Source: DATHTC01 sp035456465 (GTDB lineage: Bacteria > Actinomycetota > Thermoleophilia > Gaiellales > Gaiellaceae). From it: a DNA stretch of 64,000 bases. The notes beneath the pieces were generated by a model. It was not told where the DNA came from. It did not search any database and was given only the letters and a program-made list of their open reading frames with translations. Below are positions 60,245 to 64,000 of this stretch, one piece after another; the first letter of the stretch is position 1, and each line of letters opens with the position of its first letter. The translations under genes were made by a program, and so were the position numbers. The stretch lies in assembly GCA_035456465.1 (NCBI GenBank), contig DATIDD010000001.1, positions 39,007 through 103,006 of the forward strand, read 5' to 3'.

Positions 60245-61735
60245 GTGAGCGCCGACAGCGCGGTCCCACTCGTCGCGGACCCGGCGCTCCTGCGCGGCCT
60301 GCGCGAGGCGCTCCGCGCGGCCGACTTCACGTCGGACCGGGTCGAGGCGACGCTCGGGACGCACGAGCTCTCCTCGCGACGGGCCGACACGGCCGTCCAC
60401 CTGCGGCGCCTCGGGGACGACGCGTTCGGCACGCTCGCGCGCCTGTTCCTCCTCGACGCGACCGTCGACGAGGTCGCCGCGGCCGCCGCCTTCGGCCATC
60501 TCGGCTGCGAGGGCGCAGAGGCGCTCGGGCTCGTCGCCCGCGACGACGGGCAGGTCGCGGGGCGGGCGCGGCTCGTCCCGCACGGGGAGCTGTGGATCGC
60601 CTCCGACGGCGGCGTCGGCTCCGGCGACACGCCGTTCGACTGGGTCCCGGGGATCCAGGCGCCGTCGGTGACGCTCGCGAAGCTCGCCGTCCGCCGGCCC
60701 GCCGGGGCGGCGCTCGACCTCGGAACGGGCTGCGGGATCCAGGCGCTCCTCGCCGCCAGGCACTCGGATCGCGTCGTCGCCACCGACCTCAACCCGCGGG
60801 CGCTCGCGTACGCGGCGTTCAACTTCCGTCTCAACGAGGTGGAGAACGTCGAGCTCCGCCAGGGGGGCGGCTTCGACCCCGTGGCGGGTGACCGGTTCGA
60901 CCTGATCGTGTCGAACCCGCCGTACGTCCTGTCGCCGGACGCCGACTTCGCCTACCGCGACAGCGGCCTTCCCGGCGACGCGCTGTGTCGCGGCCTCGTC
61001 GAGTCGGCGCCGTCGTTCCTCGAGGAGGGCGGCTTCGCCCACCTCCTCGTGAGCTGGGCGCACGTGCGCGACGGCGACCCGTTCGCGCCGCTGTGGGGGT
61101 GGGTCGTGCGGCGGGGGTGCGACGCCTGGCTGCTGCACTACAAGACCGAGGACCCGCTCACGCACGCGGCGGGCTGGCTGGCCCCGCTGGGGGAGTCCCG
61201 TCCGGACGACCACGCCGCCGCGCTCGACCGGTGGCTCGCCTCCCTCCAGCGGCTGGGCGTCGAGGCCGTCGGCTACGGCGCGATCGTCCTGCGCCGCCGC
61301 CGCGCGGCCCGGAACTGGGTCGCAGAGGACACGCTGCCGCTGGACCGCCTCGAGCCCGCCGGGGACCATACGCTGCGCGTCTTCGCGGGCCACGACTTCG
61401 TCGACGCGCTCCGCACGGAGGACCTGCTCGCCGCGCCCCTCGCGCTCGCGCCGCACCGGCTGCGCCAGACGCTCGTCGCCGGCGACGGCGGCTTCACCGT
61501 CGAGGAGCAGCTGCTGGAGCTCGCCGACGGGCTCGGCTTCCAGCTCGGCGTCGACCGCCACACGGCCTCGCTCCTCCCGCACTTCGATGGGGAACGCAGC
61601 GTCCGCGAGGTGCTCGCCCGGGCCTCGGCGACGTTCGACCTCGACGCGGCCGAGCGCGCCGGCTTCGTCCCGGCGGCGCTGCCGGTCGTGCGGCGCCTGC
61701 TCGAGCTCGGCTTCCTCGAGCCGCCGGGCCGCTAG
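60245..61735 (+). CDS. SAM-dependent methyltransferase with HemK/PrmC-type core
   Basis: A 496-residue protein. An N-terminal helical region (1-125) precedes a class I methyltransferase core with LDLGTGCGIQALLAA (SAM loop), VVATDLNPRALAYAAFN and the catalytic FDLIVSNPPYVLS, typical of N-methylating HemK/PrmC/TrmN6-like enzymes. The C-terminal 200 residues (about 300-496) resemble the extra domain found in actinobacterial members of this group. Its substrate may be protein, rRNA or tRNA. Its stop shares CTAG (61732-61735) with the hcp stop. Confidence 0.85.
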   Translation: MSADSAVPLVADPALLRGLREALRAADFTSDRVEATLGTHELSSRRADTAVHLRRLGDDAFGTLARLFLLDATVDEVAAAAAFGHLGCEGAEALGLVARDDGQVAGRARLVPHGELWIASDGGVGSGDTPFDWVPGIQAPSVTLAKLAVRRPAGAALDLGTGCGIQALLAARHSDRVVATDLNPRALAYAAFNFRLNEVENVELRQGGGFDPVAGDRFDLIVSNPPYVLSPDADFAYRDSGLPGDALCRGLVESAPSFLEEGGFAHLLVSWAHVRDGDPFAPLWGWVVRRGCDAWLLHYKTEDPLTHAAGWLAPLGESRPDDHAAALDRWLASLQRLGVEAVGYGAIVLRRRRAARNWVAEDTLPLDRLEPAGDHTLRVFAGHDFVDALRTEDLLAAPLALAPHRLRQTLVAGDGGFTVEEQLLELADGLGFQLGVDRHTASLLPHFDGERSVREVLARASATFDLDAAERAGFVPAALPVVRRLLELGFLEPPGR

Positions 61736-62211
61736 AGCTTCTTGTTCAGCTTGACGTCCCAGCCCGCCTTGATCGGGGCGTCGAGCGACCCGTCGGCCTT
61801 CTGCGGGCGGTACTCGACCTCGATCTTCGCGAAGTCGAACGACACGGAGTCGTGCGGCATGTCGCTGCCCTCCGAGCCGCCGGTCTGGAACGACGTCACG
61901 AGCACGCTCGTGAACTTGTAGACGAGGAACTCCTGCTGGCTCTTGCCGGCGCGGCGGGCCGTCAGCACGGCCGACTTCAGGTGCTGGCCCGACGCGCACG
62001 CGAGAAAGAGCTTCGGCGAGGCCTTGTCCGCCTTCTTCACGAAGTGGAAGTCCTGGATCGAGACCTTGCCGGCGCCGCCCCCGCCGCCGCCGGGCGGGAC
62101 GTCGTTCGTGGCGCCCCAGCTGAACGACTCGAGCTCGATCTCGCCCTTGTGCTTCTGGTCGGCGCTCTCGCCGGAGACGCCGTCGATCTTCAGGAAGTAA
62201 TCGACTGCCAC
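61732..62211 (-). CDS. Hcp-family (type VI tube-like) protein, orphan
   Basis: A 159-residue protein with the Hcp pattern: VDYFLKIDGVSGESAD at the start, EIELESFSWGATN, VSIQDFHFVKKADKASPKLF and the C-terminal FAKIEVEYRPQ. Hcp forms hexameric rings in type VI and related contractile systems. None of the other tube, sheath or baseplate genes is present here, so it is an orphan, as often in actinobacteria. A Gly-rich insertion (GGGGGG, about residues 40-46) interrupts the second block. GTG start with GAGG nearby. Confidence 0.85.
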   Translation of the reverse strand: MAVDYFLKIDGVSGESADQKHKGEIELESFSWGATNDVPPGGGGGGAGKVSIQDFHFVKKADKASPKLFLACASGQHLKSAVLTARRAGKSQQEFLVYKFTSVLVTSFQTGGSEGSDMPHDSVSFDFAKIEVEYRPQKADGSLDAPIKAGWDVKLNKKL

Positions 62212-62342
62212 GGGCACCTCGCTCTGCGGGGGAGAACTCGTCGGCGTGCCGCACCGGCCGCGGCGACCGTACCACACCCGCGCCGCCTGCTCATCCGGGC
62301 GGGCCGGCTACCGGAGTGGAGGCCAGCCCGGGCTCGAGGAGC

Positions 62343-62376
62343 GACGGCAGGAGGGCCCGGAGGCCCTCCTGCCGTC
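62343..62376. terminator. Strong hairpin after the multicopper oxidase gene
   Basis: GACGGCAGGAGGGCC and GGCCCTCCTGCCGTC form a perfect 15-bp stem with a 4-base loop, 16 bases after the oxidase stop and upstream of hcp. No U-run. The rest of 62212-62391 shows no other feature. Confidence 0.7.
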
Positions 62377-62391
62377 TTCGACTCCTGGTGC

Positions 62392-64000
62392 CTACGGCGC
62401 CGTCACGGCGGCCGACTTCGCCGTCGCGGTCACCGTCGGGAACCCGCCCGCGACGATCTCGTTCACGTTCGGGTCCGCGTAGTCCCACGTGTCGCCCACG
62501 GTGTTCTGAGCGACCACGCGATACTGCGCACCCGCCACGATGGCCGGGTCGGTGAGGGTGACGGTGTCACCCGCCGTGTTCGGCAGCGGGACGGGATCGA
62601 GCAGCACCGCGTTCAGCGGGTCGAGGAACAGCCGCGACACGGTGCCGACGTCGGCCCACGTCGTTCCGCCGTCCTCCGACTTCTGGACGAGGAACGCCGT
62701 CTCGTTGGTCGAGCGGTCGGTCCAGCTCAACGTGTTGGTGCCGGCATCGACCGCGAGGGTGTCCGGCGCCTTCGGTGCGAGCACGAACGACACCGGCCGC
62801 ATCATGTCCATCTCCTCGTGGCTCAGGATGTGGCAGTGGTACACGTACTCGGCGCCGTAGTTGACGTAGTGGTTGACGATGTCGACGGGCTCGCCGTCAC
62901 CGTTCGATGGCGGGATCCCGAGCAGGAGCAGGTCCGACCACGTCGCACTCGCGAGCACTCCTGCGTCCCCCAGCTGCGGAGGTGCGTCCCGGTTCCCCTG
63001 GAACTCGGGCAGCATCGGGCTGAGGAGCTTGACGCTGTTCGGCAGGTCGAAGGGCAGCGTCGGGATCACGGGCCGCATCGCGACGATCGTGTCCTCCAGC
63101 GGACTGATCCGCACCGTGTCCTTCCAGCCGAGCTCCGTCGCGTCAGGCGGGATGACGATGTTGTCCCACGTGACCCGGTTCAGGACCTGCACGTCCATGG
63201 CGTGGAAGTGGATCGGGTGCGTATCCACGCCGTTGTGCGTGACCTTCCAGATCTGCGTGCCGTCGCTCGCACTGGCGATAGGCGTCACCTTCACGTCTGC
63301 CTTCGGCAGGTTGGTCGTGTCGATGAGCTCCGTCTGCGGGAACGTGTACGGGTGCAGGTTCGCGTTCGTCAGGCCCGGCGTGGCCGGGACCGTCGTGATC
63401 CCGAGGAACGCCTGCATCCTCCCGAACTCGTCGAAGGTCGTCGAGTTCATCTCGTCATGGATCGCCTTCGGCTCGAGCGGGATCGACAGCTTCGATCCTC
63501 TGAGGGTGTCGAACGTGAACGGCTGGCCACCCTGCTGATTGATGCGGACGAACCCGTCGCACTTGATTGTCGAGTTCGGCGACGAGCAGTAGCCGCTGGC
63601 CGCGAAACTCGAGCCGTAGGCCGAGTTGTAGGCCGCCTGCCCGACGACGATCGGGTGCTGGCCCTCCTCGAACACGCCGGAGCCGTTCGCCTTGTGGCCG
63701 AAGGCCGTCTGCAGGGTCTTGAGGGCGAACGCCTTGCCCGACCCACTCCGGATCTTGACCTGCATGATCGTGCGCGTGTTCGGCCCGTACCCGGGCAGGG
63801 TGCTCGGCGCGCAGGCCGGCCTGAGGTCGGGGCCGCCCGTGTAGTAGTCGTAGCAGGCGATCCTGGCCGGGAATGCCGCCGGTGCGTCGTTGTAGAGGAT
63901 CAGCGTCTTGCCCGCGAACTTCGAGAAGTCGACGATCGCGTCCGCCCGCTCGGCCGGAGCCAGTAGGAGCGAGTGCTTGTCGACATTCCCGACGTCGAAG
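62392..64000 (-). CDS. Multicopper oxidase with C-terminal FN3 domain (N-terminus outside window)
   Basis: The open frame runs from the window edge (start missing) to TAG at 62392, 535 codons. Copper-binding blocks are present: DTHPIHFHAMDVQVL and YHCHILSHEEMDMMRPV, the latter with the His-Cys-His and methionine of the type 1 and 3 sites; the first two copper motifs would lie to the right. The last 115 residues (from APKAPDTLAV) form a fibronectin type III-like domain, unusual for this family. It resembles spore-coat CotA/bilirubin oxidase-type enzymes. Codon use is less GC-biased (several ATT, CTA, GTA), hinting at transfer. Confidence 0.9.
   Translation of the reverse strand, partial: FDVGNVDKHSLLLAPAERADAIVDFSKFAGKTLILYNDAPAAFPARIACYDYYTGGPDLRPACAPSTLPGYGPNTRTIMQVKIRSGSGKAFALKTLQTAFGHKANGSGVFEEGQHPIVVGQAAYNSAYGSSFAASGYCSSPNSTIKCDGFVRINQQGGQPFTFDTLRGSKLSIPLEPKAIHDEMNSTTFDEFGRMQAFLGITTVPATPGLTNANLHPYTFPQTELIDTTNLPKADVKVTPIASASDGTQIWKVTHNGVDTHPIHFHAMDVQVLNRVTWDNIVIPPDATELGWKDTVRISPLEDTIVAMRPVIPTLPFDLPNSVKLLSPMLPEFQGNRDAPPQLGDAGVLASATWSDLLLLGIPPSNGDGEPVDIVNHYVNYGAEYVYHCHILSHEEMDMMRPVSFVLAPKAPDTLAVDAGTNTLSWTDRSTNETAFLVQKSEDGGTTWADVGTVSRLFLDPLNAVLLDPVPLPNTAGDTVTLTDPAIVAGAQYRVVAQNTVGDTWDYADPNVNEIVAGGFPTVTATAKSAAVTAP

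Noticed and set aside
61732..62211. A type VI secretion system
   Set aside because: Only Hcp is present; no sheath, VgrG, ClpV or baseplate genes are in the window.
26016..63966. Very long open frames antisense or out of frame to clear genes (for example 27283-30225, 56290-59439, 59777-62275, 60985-63966)
   Set aside because: They are Arg/Ala/Gly-rich shadows produced by GC-rich codon bias opposite genes with recognisable motifs; none shows a family motif.
1..64000. tRNA or rRNA genes
   Set aside because: No T-arm-like GGTTCGANNCC or rRNA-like segment was found by reading both strands; a covariance search would be needed to exclude them fully.

Overview
The window is very GC-rich and almost wall-to-wall coding, with many GTG starts and ATGA/GTGA overlaps. 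Gene content points to a high-GC actinobacterium: zwf-opcA, the GlgE/TreS/maltokinase route, a PdtaS/PdtaR-like pair, an actinobacterial-style caa3 oxidase locus and DUF2269-like proteins. A member of the Thermoleophilia (Gaiellales/Solirubrobacterales type) fits best, but that placement is inference; no rRNA or tRNA is present to settle it.

Layout. 0-9 kb: a membrane-anchored trypsin-like protease, an ABC exporter whose two genes are separated by a 164-bp fold-back element, a tandem-GNAT protein, glutamine synthetase with a structured leader, small membrane proteins, a PdtaS-like GAF-GAF histidine kinase and a cupin. 9-16 kb: a MacB/FtsX-like ABC system, a PdtaR-like response regulator with an ANTAR RNA-binding domain, NUDIX, SnoaL-like and ABC-F genes. 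15.9-25.5 kb: one long operon for the pentose phosphate pathway: gluconokinase, tkt, rpiB, tal, pgi, gnd, zwf, opcA. 25.5-35 kb: a secreted fibronectin-III protein, an amidase, a caa3 cytochrome oxidase locus (ctaC-D-B and a 49-aa protein), and a convergent site-2 protease/HtrA pair. 35-51.4 kb: a storage-glucan and trehalose hub: malQ (divergent), then glgE-HIT-treS-mak-glgB, a transporter, a phosphatase, and treZ-treX-treY. 51.5-64 kb: an acidic repeat-rich membrane protein, a secreted trypsin, an MMPL transporter, then a poorly characterised cluster (acidic peptide, BNR beta-propeller, a free-standing copy of the propeller's C-terminal domain, two small proteins, a methyltransferase and an orphan Hcp), ending in a multicopper oxidase cut by the window edge.

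How the genes work together. Pgi, Zwf/OpcA, Gnd, Tkt, RpiB and Tal form a complete interconversion of hexose and pentose phosphates with NAD(P)H production, fed from gluconate by the FGGY kinase. TreS, maltokinase, GlgE and GlgB convert trehalose to branched alpha-glucan; TreX, TreY and TreZ convert glucan back to trehalose; MalQ remodels maltodextrins. The window therefore encodes a closed trehalose-glucan cycle.

The strongest leads are: the glnA leader (two hexaloop hairpins, the second overlapping an intrinsic terminator) in the same window as an ANTAR regulator and its likely kinase; a 15-bp palindrome embedded in-frame in unrelated proteins; the 164-bp fold-back element; the expanded mak-glgB junction; small relay ORFs joining operon genes; and the Hcp/propeller cluster with an unrecognised WHVVW...VTFEGRY module.
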